Shown here one piece after another: positions 1 to 12,281 of a stretch of 64,000 nucleotides of DNA. The position numbers were made by a program, and so were the translations under genes. Source of the DNA: Haematococcus lacustris (taxonomy: Eukaryota; Chlorophyta; Chlorophyceae; Chlamydomonadales; Haematococcaceae); the NCBI GenBank assembly GCA_030144725.1, contig JASKMD010000018.1, positions 4,851,721-4,915,720 of the forward strand, written 5' to 3'. Position 1 is the first letter of the stretch; each line of letters opens with the position of its first letter. A model generated the notes under the pieces. That model was not told where the DNA came from, ran no database searches, and saw nothing but the letters and a program-made list of their open reading frames with translations.

Positions 1-135
1 ACAGGTCCCCAACTTGAAGGGGGTGCCGTCCGCCAGGGGCAGACAGCACTCACTCATGAAACTCCCTTAACCCACTCGTCTCCGGGATAGCCGAAGAAGT
101 CTGTTCTGGGTGGCTGCGATGTAAGGCAGGCCCAG

Positions 136-345
136 ATGAAGCGGCGGGGTTTATATTCTAAACGGCCATCACATGGCAGCATTCCAACTAGCTCCACGCG
201 CTGGATTGCTTCACTGCAATGCACTACTTTGAGTTCTCGCCCTTCTTCGACCGCACATGTAACAACACACTGGTGCGACAGCAGGGGCGTGACTTAGCAG
301 TTTCAGGTACCCTCGTGTGGGTGCAGCAAGCAGGCTTGCATCAGG
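136..345 (+). pseudogene. MED6 exon-1 fragment in unit A
   Basis: The stretch matches the start of the complete MED6 gene (from 5822) and still encodes the HYFEFSPFFDRTCNN core near 218-270. The start codon is lost to a small deletion, and in-frame TAA and TAG codons interrupt the N-terminal part. Homology to MED6 stops near 345, which marks the breakpoint of the original tandem duplication. It is not followed by any other MED6 exon. Confidence 0.8.
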
Positions 346-840
346 GACAATGCAAATGATGGGCATGCAAAGTAGGATCCTGCTGTGTTTCTGTAGCCAT
401 TTATCACGGTTATATACATCTCTATCAAAACAGCGGCATCTCACTGACCTCCCGCACGACAGTTATTGCATTTGCATCGACAACGTGAGACTTGCCAAAC
501 GACGCCCAACAGTTACATCCGGTCCAGGTCATGCTGCTTCAGGCCCGCTAGCAATAGCTGCTACAGACAGCAGGCAACAGGCGCTGCCAACTAGTGGCTG
601 GGGGGGCTAACCATAGCCTGCCTCTTGGTATGCCTATTATCACCAAACACCGCAAGCGTGCACTGACTACTCAGCTTCTCCCTGTCAAAAGTGCCAATTC
701 CTTGCTGTGACGAGTGACCAATGATCGGCGGGTATCGAAAAGGGGCAACCGTACGACTAGTACACAAAGGGGTAATTACCACTACTCCCGACCCTCGCCG
801 TCGCCACCCCCCGTCACAGCGCCAGATCCTCGTATCGCAG

Positions 841-2242
841 ATGTCGCGCACAGTCTCGTTCGTGGCGATGCTGGTGGTGCTTGCCGTCACGGTGCAAGGT
901 GCAGTGGCGCTCGGTTGAGCAGCGTTAATAGAACCTGCAGATCCGGACATGCTGATTACCGGTGTGCCGCGAATACACCGCAGGCCGCACACTTACGCAG
1001 CAGAGCGGCGCCAGCGCCACGGCAGTCGCGCAGGCCCTGGTAAGCTGAAGCTGACTGGGTGGGCCCGGGAGGGGGGGGGCTGGGTGAAGGTGGCACCTGC
1101 AGTTTGTTTGGCGACCCACAGAAGCCACGTGACACGCGAGCTGACGCTGCACGGGTTTCGCTGCTGCGCCTGCCGCCTGCCTGGTCTGACCAGCACTTCA
1201 CCCTCCGGGTCGACCACCGGGGTGTTACGACGCTCCCGTACGACGCTCCCGTCCTTCTCCTCTCGCGCCCACCCCCCGCTGCGGTGCCTGTGCGATTGCA
1301 GGCAAGAGGTGACGGGAATGCTGCGGCGAACGCATTTGCCCAGGCCGTAGCCAGCGGCCAAGGAACTGCTGCCGCCCAGGTGAGGCTGGCCATTGAGCTC
1401 ACATGCAGGGTGGCTGTCCCTACCTTCCCTCTTGTTCACCTTGCGCTCTTGTCCTGCGTTGCCCAGGCCGTGGCTCAGGCCTCAGCCTCTGGCAACAGCA
1501 GGGCTGCCGGCACAGCACTGGCCCAGGCAGCAGCACAAGCCTCGGCATCAGGACAGTCCAACGCTTTTGCCCAGGTGAGACCCGTGTGCTGACATTCCTA
1601 TGTTGCCGTGCATGTGTGATGCCCTGCTATGCCACAGTGTTGCTTGCAGCCTGGGTGACTCGCCCATGCATATCCCATGCCTTTCTGCTTGTGGCCCTTC
1701 ATACCCGCTGCTGCCCTCACTGGGGTGCTGCAGGCCCTGGCCAGCGCCACTGCCACCGGTGGCTCAGCCACAGCCAACTCCCTGGCCCAGGCGGCATCCC
1801 AAGGTGGTGCCCCGGCACTGGCCACTGCCCTGTCCCAGGTGCGGCTGCACCCACTGCTGCTGCTGTGCCCCACTGCTGGTTGCGGGGTTGGCTTTGATCT
1901 AGCATTCAATGTTGGAGTGAGCTTTCGTATGCCTGCCCATACCCCGGCTGCCGCCCAAAGCTGCTGCTGCACAGCACCCTACCTTGATCTAATGGCATGG
2001 GGCTGTTAATGATGACAAGCCCAGCTGAGCTTGTGCCAACCTAGTAGCTGGCTTGGGGCATGGTGCTTGCCGCCAGTCCTCCTGCCCTGCCCTTACTGAC
2101 CTACGACCATGTGCCGCAGGCTGCTGCCAGCGGAGGCCAGGCACAGGCCACGGCCATCGCTCAGGCTACCGCCCAGACCACTGCCTCACCCAGCCCCGCT
2201 GCCAAGAGGCCACCACCTCCCAAGCGCCTGTCCATGAGCTAG
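841..2242 (+). CDS. Secreted Ala/Gln/Ser-rich repeat protein (copy A)
   Basis: Six exons close perfectly in phase: 841-898, 984-1039, 1302-1379, 1467-1574, 1734-1838 and 2120-2242, all with GT-AG introns. They predict 175 residues. Residues 1-20 form a classic signal peptide (MSRTVSFVAMLVVLAVTVQG), so the product should enter the secretory pathway. The rest is a degenerate Ala/Gln/Ser/Gly repeat built from motifs such as ALAQAAAQASASG and AFAQAVASGQ. It ends in a basic, proline-rich tail (KRPPPPKRLSMS). The composition recalls silk-like or cell-wall structural proteins, but I recognise no family, and function is not assigned. A TGTAA poly(A) signal lies at 2463-2467. Exons 3-6 are phase 0 and internally similar, suggesting growth by exon duplication. 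Confidence 0.75.
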
Positions 2243-2912
2243 CGCACTGGCAGTAGTGGAGCTAGTCAGGCGGAGATGCCTGGGTTGAAACATGTGTGCT
2301 GACAGCTGTGTTGCCATGCAATGCGTGACGGGACACGGCCTAGCATTTGGATTGTTGCATGTTGTATGCCTATGCCACAGCACCTCACCCACAGCACTGA
2401 TAATTGATGTTTTCAGGTTCCTGAGTTGAGCAATAAAGGGACAAGCTGCATTTCTTTCTGTTTGTAAAGCCACTGCTTGTGCACATGTTTGGGAAGGAGG
2501 AGAGGGCCTCATGCTGTTGCTGGTCTTCCTTGTGTAAATCGTCAGTCTGAACTGCAAGTGCTCCAGTGAAATCCTGACACCGCTGGCCATATGGCAGCAT
2601 GAAGACCCTTCCTTCGCTTGTCATGTCCTCCCTCACCCTCAAAGCAGTCAGGGCACCCATTCAAGGGCAGGGCGCACACGCAGCACCGCACTTCAAATGC
2701 TGCTGATGGCGGTGACGTAGGTTGCTGTGCTACCACAGGTTGGCGGTGCATCTCCCCCACCACGGTGTCCTTCCGCTGCTAGGTGCCTAACTTGAAGGGG
2801 TTGGCGTCCGCCAGGGGCAGACAGCACTCACTCGTGAAACTCCCCTAACCCACACTTCTCCGGGATAGCCGAAGATGTCTGTTCTGGGTGGCTGCGATGT
2901 AAGGCAGCCCCA

Positions 2913-3130
2913 ATGACCGATGAAGTGGCGGGGTTTATATTCCAAACGGCCATCACATGGCAGCATTCCAACTAGCTCCACGCGCTGGATTGCTTCACTG
3001 CAATGCACTACTTTGAGTTCTCGCCCTTCTTCGACCGCACATGTGATAACACACAGGTGCGACAGCAGGGGCGTGACTTCGCAGTTTCAGGTACCCTCGT
3101 GTGGGTGCAGCAAGCAGGCTTGCATCAGGA
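2913..3130 (+). pseudogene. MED6 exon-1 fragment in unit B
   Basis: The start codon is retained at 2913, but the codon matching Tyr in the intact gene is TAG, so translation would stop after about 20 residues. The FEFSPFFDRTCDN-type core follows. No downstream MED6 exon exists in the unit. Confidence 0.8.
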
Positions 3131-3625
3131 ACAATGCAAATGATGGGCATGCAAAGTAGGATCCTGCTGTGTTTCTGTAGCCATTTATCACGGTTATATA
3201 CGTCTCTATCAAAACAGCGGCATCTCACTGACCTTCCGCACGACAGTTATTGCATTTGCATCGACAACGTGAGACTTGCCAAACGACGCCCAACAGTTAC
3301 ATCCGGTCCAGGTCATGCTGCTTTAGGCCCGCTAGCAATAGCTGCTACAGACAGCAGGCAACAGGCGCTGCCAACTAGTGGCCGGGGGGGGCTAATCTTA
3401 GCCTGCCCCATGGTATGTCCATTCTTACCAAACACCGCAAGCGTGCACTGACTACTCAGCTTCTCCCTGTCAAAAGTGCAAATTCCTTGCTGTGACGAGT
3501 GACCAATGATCGGCGGGTATCGAAAAGGGGCAACCGTACGACTAGTACACAAAGGGGTAATTACCACTACTCCCGACCCTCGCCGTCGCCACCCCCCGTC
3601 ACAGCGCCAGATCCTCGTATCGCAG

Positions 3626-5027
3626 ATGTCGCGCACAGTCTCGTTCGTGGCGATGCTGGTGGTGCTTGCCGTCACGGTGCAAGGTGTAGTGACGCTCGAT
3701 CGAGCAGCGTTATGAGAACCTGCAGATCCGGACATGCTGATTACCGGTGTGCCGCGAATACACCGCAGGCCGCACACTTACGCAGCAGAGCGGCGCCAGC
3801 GCCACGGCAGTCGCGCAGGCCCTGGTAAGCTGAAGCTGACTGGGTGGGCCCGGGAGGGGGGGGGGGCTGGGCGAAGGTGGCACCTGCAGTTTGTTTGGCG
3901 ACCCACAGAAGCCACGTGACACGCGAGCTGACGCTGCACGGGTTTCGCTGCTGCGCCTGCCGCCTGCCTGGTCTGACCAGCACTTCACCCTCCGGGTCGA
4001 CCACCGGGGTGTTACGACGCTCCCGTACGACGCTCCCGTCCTTCTCCTCTCGCGCCCACCCCCCGCTGCGGTGCCTGTGCGATTGCAGGCAAGAGGTGAC
4101 GGGAATGCTGCGGCGAACGCATTTGCCCAGGCCGTAGCCAGCGGCCAAGGAACTGCTGCCGCCCAGGTGAGGCTGGCCATTGAGCTCACATGCAGGGTGG
4201 CTGTCCCTACCTTCCCTCTTGTTCACCTTCGCTCCTGTCCTGCGTTGCCCAGGCCGTGGCTCAGGCCTCAGCCTCTGGCAACAGCAGGGCTGCCGGCACA
4301 GCACTGGCCCAGGCAGCAGCACAAGCCTCGGCATCAGGACAGTCCAACGCTTTTGCCCAGGTGAGACCCGTGTGCTGACATTCCTATGTTGCCGTGCATG
4401 TGTGATGCCCTGCTATGCCGCAGTGTTGCTTGCAGTCTGGGTGACTTGCCCATGCATATCCCATGCCTTTCCGCTTGTGCCCCTTCATACCCGCTGCTGC
4501 CGTCACTGGGGTGCTGCAGGCCCTGGCCAGCGCCACTGCCACCGGTGGCTCAGCCACAGCCAACTCCCTGGCCCAGGCGGCATCCCAAGGTGGTGCCCCG
4601 GCACTGGCCACTGCCCTGTCCCAGGTGCGGCTGCACCCACTGCTGCTGCTGTGCCCCACTGCTGGTTGCGGGGTTGGCTTTGATCTAGCATTCAATGTTG
4701 GAGTGAGCTTTCGTATGCCTGCCCATACCCCGGCTGCCGCCCAAAGCTGCTGCTGCACAGCACCCTACCTTGATCTAATGGCATGGGGCTGTTAATGATG
4801 GCAAGCCCAGCTGAGCTTGTGCCAACCTAGTAGCTGGCTGGGTGCAGGGTGCTTGCCGCCAGTCCTCCTGCCCTGCCCTTAGCGACCTACAACCGTGTGC
4901 CGCAGGCTGCTGCCAGCGGAGGCCAGGCACAGGCCACAGCCATTGCTCAGGCTACCGCCCAGACCACTGCCTCACCCAGCCCCGCTGCCAAGAGGCCACC
5001 ACCTCCCAAGCGCCTGTCCATGAGCTA
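3626..5027 (+). CDS. Secreted Ala/Gln/Ser-rich repeat protein (copy B)
   Basis: Paralogue of copy A. Exons are 3626-3683, 3769-3824, 4089-4166, 4253-4360, 4520-4624 and 4905-5027; the same splice phases give 175 residues with the same signal peptide and basic tail. Differences from copy A fall mostly in introns (for example poly-G length and loss of a few bases near 4230), with exons almost unchanged. That pattern hints at purifying selection or recent gene conversion. TGTAA signal at 5247-5251. Confidence 0.75.
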
Positions 5028-5821
5028 GCGCACTGGCAGCAGTGGAGCTAGTCAGGCGGAGATGCCTGGGTTGAAACATGTGTGCTAACAGCTGTGTTGC
5101 CATGCAATGCGTGACGGGACACCCTAGCATTTGGATTGTTGCCTGTTGTATGCCTATGCCACAGCACCTCACCCACAGCACTGATACTTGATGTTTTCAG
5201 GTTCCTGAGTTGAGCAATAAAGGGACAAGCTGCATTTCTTTCTGTTTGTAAAGCCACTGCTTGTGCACATGTTTGGGAAGGAGGAGAGGGCCTCATGCTG
5301 CTGCTGGTCGTCCTTGTGTAAATCGTCAGTCTGAACTGCAAGTGCTCCAGTGAAATCCTGACACCGCTGGCCCATATGGCAGCATGAAGACCCTTCCTTC
5401 GCTTGCCATGTCCTCCCTCACCCTCAACGCAGTCAGGGCACCCATTCAAGGGCAGGGCACACACGCAGCACCGCACCTCAAATGCTGCTCATGGCGGTGA
5501 CGTAGGTTGCTGTGCTACCACAGGTTGGCGGTGCATCTCCCCCACCACGGTGTCCTTCCGCTGCTAGGTTCCTAACTTGAAGGGGTTGGCGTCCGCCAGG
5601 GGCAGACAGCACTCACTCGTGAAACTCCCCTAACCCGCACTTCTCTGGGACAGCCGACAGCCCACACTTCTCCGCTGCTTGGTGCCAACAATTCTCAATG
5701 ATTTCTGCCGGGAATGCCTGAGGTGCAGGCAGCAAGCACTCACTCGCGAAACTTTCTAACCCACTCTTCGCCGAAAGCCAGACAAGTCTGTTCTGGGTGG
5801 TTGCGATGTAAGGCAGGCCCG

Positions 5822-8319
5822 ATGGCCGATGGGGCTGCGGGGTATGAGGACCAAACGTCTATCACATGGCAGGATCCCAACTACCCTCACGCGCTCGATC
5901 GCTTCACTGCATTGCACTACTTTGAGTTCTCGCCCTTTTTCGACCGCACATGCAACAACACCCTGGCGCGGCAGCAGGGGCGTGACCCAGCAGTTCCAGG
6001 TACCCTCGAGTGGGTGCAGCAAGCAAGCTTGCATTGGGATACCACAGCTGCGGGCTCAAGTGTTGACAGCCATAATGACTGTTTATTGCCATAGAACATT
6101 GCCTGTAACACTGCCGGGTTGCTGTGGGATGACAACCGTAGGAATGTGGCACCGTCTGGAGGTCTAGAGTTTGTGCTGGAGCTGGAACAGCCACCCAACC
6201 TGTTCGTCATTCGCAAGCAAATGCGCAAAGGCCAGGATGTTAACGTCCCAGGCGCAGTGTCAGTGATGACCCTGTACTACATCCTGGACAGGTGAGTTGC
6301 AGTGGAGGAAGTGGGAAGGCTCATGACTACTGGCAGCGCAGAAAGCCCCGCTGCCTGTGCCCTGCATGCTGCTGCCGCCCCAGGGTGGTGTACCAGACCC
6401 CCAGCTTACTCAGCGCCTTGAAGACCCGGCTGAGCCGTTGCATCAGCGCCATGCACTCAGGCTTCGCCCAACTGCAGGTATGCGCCCCTGCCCCTGGCCT
6501 GCCGGGCTGAGCCAGGTCAGCTGCAAGCATAGCCTGTCACATGGTGGCATGGTCATTGGTGTGACTGGAAGCTGAAGAAGGTAAAACAAAGCCGTGGGCT
6601 CCTTGGAGGGCAAGCTAGATGGTGCAGGGTGGGTGGACTACGCCGGCTAAAAAGTGCTGTATGCTGCGGGACAAGCACCTAGCACCTAGCAATTAGCAGC
6701 CACCAGGGAGCCGTAGGCCCATTGAGTGTCATGTGTGCTGGTTGGGATCCCTGGCAGATCAGTTCATTACCAGCAGCATTGTCATCACCTGGCATCTGCC
6801 TGCCGGCAAGGTTAGGGTGTTGTCGTGCAGAGGTTGTCTCTTGCTCTCAAGCTGTGTTTGTGCTCAACGTTGTCATGCAAGTGGCAACACCTACTCAAAG
6901 ACCTGCATCTATGTCATCACAAGACATCTACCGACCAGCATGGTTAGGGGCAAGCTGCATGTGTGCTTAGCGGCGAGGCTTGTTTCCTTAGCATGGGCTC
7001 CCCGCTTCCATTCAGGCTGACCTTGACCCCTTGGCCCGCACCCTCAAGGCCTCCAAGGCACCTCCCCAAGGCCAGGTGGGTGCCGCTCCCTGTGCCTTTG
7101 CCACCTCAGTTGACTGACTTCCCCCTTTGAGGGCCAGCACCACCCTGCAACTCATCACATGCTGGCAGCCAGCCCAATAGGCCATCCCTGCACATAGCAG
7201 CAGGCATGGGAGGACGCATCATGCAGCTAGACTGTTGCTGATCTGGCCCTCCATGACTTGAATCTGGCCCTCCACACACAAATGGAGTACTCCCACCCTG
7301 TCCAGCGTCAACCATCGCCCTGGTCCCTCCAGCAGCATGAAGCAGCTGCAGGGACAGGCAGGTGGCACTCCAGGCTCCCTCCATGACAGCACCCGCCCAC
7401 CTCCCTTCATGTCTTGCCTGCTTGGGTGCAGTCGGCTGGAGGGGAGCAAGCCATGCCCGCTGCCGACACCCCTCCCTCATTAGTGGATGGGGCAGGGGAG
7501 GGCCAGGGGACGGCAGGCGGCTTAGGGAGCAGGAAGGAGGCTGCTCCTACCCACATGGTAGTGGCCAAGACTGTGGGGCCGGACGAAGCGACTCACTGGA
7601 AGCGCACTGACAACATCATCCTGACGGTGCTCAGCAGGTGGGTGGACCCGCTTCAAATCTCACTCCTGCCTGCAGCCAGCTGTCAGTGGGCCTGAGAGGC
7701 ACGGTGGACTTGTACTGCTGCACCTGCCCAGCTCCGCATGGCAACGCCCATCTAGTGGGGTTCCTATTGTGATTGTGAGAAAGTAAGAGGCCCTCACTCG
7801 GAGGCAACGCTCACTTGACAAACACAACAAAGCACTGAGCCACTAAGCGGAGCCCAAGACAGAAGTCACACTTTGAACCACGGAGAACTCACCCCCTGTT
7901 GGGCTGGCTGAACCTAGCGTACCTTGCTCCAACAGATTGCCAGGTCTGAGCATTGATGATGTGGGGCACCTCGCTTCAGTCATCAGCCACTAGGCTGCAG
8001 GACGTGTGCATTGTGCGTCAGCACTGTCTGACACATGTCAGCCTCACAGTGTGGAAATCCAGGGAGTCATGCTTTGTTGCATGGCATAGCCAAGCAGCAG
8101 GCAACCGTGCCCACAACCGCCTGGGCTCGGCTGTGTGAGACAGTGACTCGCTGTAGAGTGTGTGTGAGAGTGTGAGAGTGTGAAAAAGGGTGTGATGGTT
8201 GCAGGTACCCTCTACCTGAGATGCCCCCTCACTACTACACACCTGGGGCTGTGCCCGAGCCTGCCTCGGTTGACGCCGCTGCTGCCGAACCACCTCTTGC
8301 TAAGCGGGCCAAGCAGTGA
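5822..8319 (+). CDS. MED6: Mediator complex subunit 6 (MED6)
   Basis: MED6 is a conserved head-module subunit of Mediator, the nuclear complex linking activators to RNA polymerase II. The start ATG at 5822 is followed by ITWQDPNYPHALDRF and FEFSPFFDRTCNN, the hallmark N-terminal MED6 motif. A second exon, ending at 6291, carries LEFVLELEQPPNLFVIRKQ and MTLYYILD; 6384-6477 carries VVYQTPSLLSALKTRL; then come 7016-7075, 7432-7637 (variable linker, ending KRTDNIILTVLSR) and 8205-8319 (PLPEMPPHYYTP and the basic end AKRAKQ). Phases agree from the second exon on. The exon 1/2 junction (between about 6000 and 6100) is unresolved; a donor at 6012 with an acceptor near 6093 keeps the frame. The 3' flank is cut by a transposon 171 bases after the stop. 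Confidence 0.88.
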
Positions 8320-8490
8320 GGAGGGCATGGGCTGCCCAGATGCATGAGGCATACGCATGTACGAGCCAGGATGCCAGAGGGAGGGCGCGGCGCGGCGCGG
8401 CGTCAGCGCATCTGGGTAGAACAGCGATTTGTGTACGCGTCCTAGTAGCACCGTGGGCTTGGGACTATCCCACCTCCGTCGCGTTCCGTT

Positions 8491-9958
8491 GGTCACCCCC
8501 GCCATTGGCCCCGCAGTTCACTTTTTGGCACCGTCTTTGATCCGCTGCATGTAATTCTTCCACCGTTTCTACATCTCACAACGGTGTCGCTAGCAGGTTA
8601 GGCCCTCTTTGGCCAATTGTACTGCATTGTCTCAACGACTTGATTAGCTTCGCAACGTCATTCTCCATCTGTTTATATGCGTGTCGCAACAGGAGATATG
8701 AATTGGTGGCCGGAGGCATTTCCGTGCCGAGCAGCCTATGCTGCCGTCGGACTTGCAACTCGCGATTACATCCCAGGTAAGCACGGGGCGTTGTGTCTTA
8801 ATGCGTGTTGCATACGATGCTAAGACATGCAACCAAATCTGCTGACCTGCACAGGTGCTTGGCCGTTTTGAGGATCAACACCAAACCCACACCAGCCCAA
8901 GGGTCTCCCAGGCAGCAGTGCAGCAAGGCAATCAGCCATTGAAAACAGTCACTCGCACACTTCCGCAACGCATGACAGGCATGAACAGCTGAGGGTAGCA
9001 CACAGCAGTCCCCAACCTGATTTTCATGCATTGTTTTAGATAGGTAATGTCTCCTATGTGGGCCTGACATGGTTATGTGTATTTTGCTGCAGGATGCCAT
9101 CCAAAAGATACCAGTGCCCAGCCCAGCCCAGCCCAGCCCAGCCCAGCCCAGCCCAGCCTGATTTGGTGCCATGGGGCATAGGCAGCAAGGCAAGGTGCTT
9201 AGCAGTCCCGTAGTGAGTGTTAGCTATAGCAAGGAGGTGCAGCCAGTCTTTGCTTGTTGTGCACATAGCATAGGTGGTGTGTGAGGCATGAGTCATTGTG
9301 TTGTTGTTGTGGTGGTGTGTTGTTGAGGTGTTGTTGTGTTGTGTGGTGTTGCCACCTTCTTACATCAATGCATGTGCTTGGCATCAACGATATATGTCTT
9401 CTGTAGTGGTGTTGCAAGGCGTTTGAGCATCGATACATGTATTGCTGTAATAGTTTTGCGTGACATGTGCCTGCTGAAGTTGAGGGAGAAGGTTGAGGCA
9501 CCACGACACATGTAATAATGAAAGCCAAAGCCATCCCGAGCCATCCCGAGAACATAGTGCCAAGTGATGATGTAGTGCTGTCATGATGCAGCTTATATTT
9601 GCATAGAGTCATGACGTGACGTAATTGAGGTAAGGGGTGCCAGCTGGCTGACTCGTGCGCATATTCACAAATTCTATGCTCCATGCATTGACATGCAAGA
9701 AGGCGTACTGCACTTGTGCCGTTGGCTTACGGCGTGCGTAGAAGGATTTCCAACATCGTCTTATGATGTGCGTGAGTCTTTTAGGAGCGGAAAGCACAGG
9801 TCAGGTTTGGGCGGGCGCCGATCTGAGCTAGTGTTTTGCGGCTGCTGGGTGCCGCATACGCCTGTTACACCCGACTGCGTCAAAACTTTGTCGCGAGCTA
9901 CACGGAGTTTCGCGCCCCAGACCGTCTCACATTTGCGGGGCCAATGGCGGGGGTGACC
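8491..9958. mobile_element. 1.47-kb non-autonomous DNA transposon
   Basis: Perfect 25-bp terminal inverted repeats lie at 8491-8515 and 9934-9958, with termini starting GGTCACCCCCGCCATTGGCC. No convincing coding region is inside. The interior has a CCCAG pentanucleotide array (about 9117-9158) and a T/G-rich tract (9297-9352). The first 20 bases match the ends of the 2.69-kb element at 56870-59557 except one position, so both probably use related transposases. I find no clear target-site duplication; the left flank is the MED6 3' region and the right flank is the target of the next transposon. Confidence 0.8.
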
Positions 9959-9963
9959 TGTAG
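9956..9963. repeat. 8-bp target-site duplication, left
   Basis: ACCTGTAG, matched at 16937-16944. Its first three bases are the last three of the neighbouring 1.47-kb element, showing that the hAT-like element inserted later. Confidence 0.75.
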
Positions 9964-10260
9964 TCAGCTGTGACACGCCCTGGAACGGACGGAGCCCATA
10001 GGCCACGGATAGCAATTGACGAACGGAGCCCATAGGCCACGGATAGCAATTGCGCCTGGTGCGTTGCAATCGTACTTTTGCGCTGTATCCCGCTGATGGT
10101 TGTGCCTGGCCTGAAGCCTGTGGCGCCCTCCACAATAAATGTGCTTAAGACGCAAACTTGCTATTGGGTGCTAGTTGTTGTAAGGTCGTACGGGTCTGAA
10201 TGCCTATCGCAGCACCGTGCAGCCCCACGTGACTGCCCAGTCGAGCGCGACGGTGGCGGG

Positions 10261-10706
10261 AGGTGCATCTATAGTCCTAGTTACATCTAGTAAGTGGCGC
10301 AGCACCATCAAACGCGACATGCCCCATGCCTTGACTGACCGGAATTCGGTGTTTCTCTGACTGGCGCCAGGCACTAGCCAGGGCTCCATCCGCGACCATT
10401 GTCTCACACATTGTCCGTAGCAAGCACATCTACATAATAGGTAAGATTGCTGCAACATGCAAGTGAGGTGTGAGTGACAGCTTCACAGCAAGCCCATGGC
10501 ACGCCCAGCCATGCCACAGCCATGAGAACTAATAAAATCGTATGCCACTTTGCTAGTGGCCTGTTATCACCCCAATGAAACTACAGCCCAAGTTTCATGT
10601 GGCACTGACGATTCGTTCAGCACTAACATGGGTATGCAGCCCCCCGACCTCATGTCCTATCACTACCACCATGTGCCATCCTATTCGGCTGCAGGAAGGC
10701 ATGCCA
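10261..10706 (+). repeat. Long inverted-repeat arm, left
   Basis: About 445 bases are inverted and repeated at 16223-16667 with a few percent mismatch. The right arm contains the transposase start codon (16354, minus strand) and first codons, so this left arm is a mirrored, orphan copy of the gene's 5' end with its own ATG near 10577. Confidence 0.8.
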
Positions 10707-12281
10707 ATGTGTCTATGTTGAGGTGTGTGATGGCAGACATGGGTATAGTTGGTGACAGGTGACATGTGCACAGCCAGAGCATCCAACCAGTCAGCTATGT
10801 GCATGTTCCGCACTGGCTTTACGGTGGGCTGCCCATTGCCCACCACAGCCCACAACTCTTGCAGCTGGTTTTTCAGCAACTTTGAGGTGGTTGGTGGCAG
10901 CTTGTTGCTAGCTAGCTTGCAGCGGTACAAAGCTACTGCCTGCAAGTGCCTGCCCTTATCTGTAGCCTTGTCCGCTGCATACTGCTTTGCCTCCTCTTGC
11001 TGCATGGTGGTTGTTTGCCCACAGGCTGACCGTGCCTCTAAAGATGCCAGGCTGATAGTGATGGACCCCACGCTTCTCTTGCAGACCGATGTGGAGGTGG
11101 CAGCACCGGCTGTGGGTGAGGGGGTGGCAGCGGCAGCTACGGGAGAGGGGTGGGCAGTGGCGAGCGAGGGTGATGCTATGCCAAAGAAGGCTACAGCTGC
11201 AGCCTGCTTGTCCTCCTTGCGTTGACGCTTGGCCACCCTGTCCTCCACCCTGCTCTCTGCTAGGCTCTCCCGTGTGATGTGAGGCACCCAGGTGTCCAAA
11301 TCCTCAATGTGCGCCTTGACGTGAGCTGCCACCTGTTCTGGACTCATTTTCTCCACGCCGCTGCTGTTCAACGGCTTCAATGCTGTCTCACACGTTGCGT
11401 TGGTGATGTGGGCTGGTTTGTACAGGAGAGCAAGGAGCTCCTCCAAGCGGGAAGACAATACGCCAAGGAGGTACGTGCGCTGCAAAAGGCAGGCGGCAAG
11501 GGGTGGGAAGGCTGAAGGTGTTGTTGTGTAGCGTTGCATGCTTGTGGGCAGGTTGTGGGCATGTGCGTGAGCAAGCATGTGCGCATGTGCATGTGTAGCC
11601 ACTAGAATCTGCCCCTTGCCCAATTTGTCCCATGCCCTTGCCCCTACCAACAAGTCACCGACAAGCTCCTTTGATGGTGGCCTCTCGAACATGTCCATGC
11701 CACCACAACTGAAATGCCCCAACACTGCCCATGCCGCTCGTTGCCGGGCTGTGCTGTCAGTGTCCCCCAGCTGGGCAAAGCGGTACGGCATCAGGTCCAA
11801 GAAGCCCATACGATGGCAGTAGTACCGGCGGGCCTCAAGGAAGATGGGTTGCACCACCTCCCAAGCTGATGCAGTTGTCAGATGAAGCTGTTGGGCAACG
11901 TCGAACACCTCACATGCTGGGTGCGCCGACTCTTGTCCCTCCTGAGGCGGGGCGCACACTCGGTGAAGGAGTGCGACCTCCTGGTCATGGCGTGTATGCC
12001 ACTGGCAGAAATGTCTGCTGCTGCCTGCCTGCCCCACAATAGGTAGGGTTGGAAGAAGCAACGGTTTAAGCCGGCCAGTGCGGCGCACTGCACCAAGACG
12101 TCCGGTGAGAGGGTCAAGAGCCGTTGCAGCTCTAGAAGGTTAGTGTGAGAGGGTGTGCCCTTGGCACTGGCTGGAGTCGTTGCGATGCGCACGTCCAACA
12201 CATGCACAATCTCGGCATGGTGCTAGCAGCAATAGATGGCTATCCTGGCATACGACAGCCACCGTGTGCCAACGGCCTCCT

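Larger units (their letters stand above)
1..2778 (+). repeat. 2.785-kb tandem unit A
   Basis: Unit A aligns with unit B (about 2779-5570) at an offset of 2785 over its whole length, with scattered substitutions and small indels. Each unit holds a broken MED6 first exon, about 480 bases of spacer, one six-exon secreted-protein gene and its 3' region. The unit edges are approximate. Confidence 0.9.
2779..5570 (+). repeat. 2.785-kb tandem unit B
   Basis: Second unit of the array. Downstream of it the array ends in a rearranged junction where the motif around the broken-exon leader occurs twice (near 5600 and 5735), leading into the complete MED6 gene. Confidence 0.9.

Noticed and set aside
2430..2436. 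AATAAA as the poly(A) signal of the secreted-protein gene
   Set aside because: Chlorophyte genes normally use TGTAA, which occurs 30 bases downstream at 2463-2467. AATAAA is probably coincidental.
10078..10762. Small plus-strand ORFs near the left end of the hAT-like element
   Set aside because: They lie in the inverted arm duplicating the transposase 5' end and have no independent coding support.
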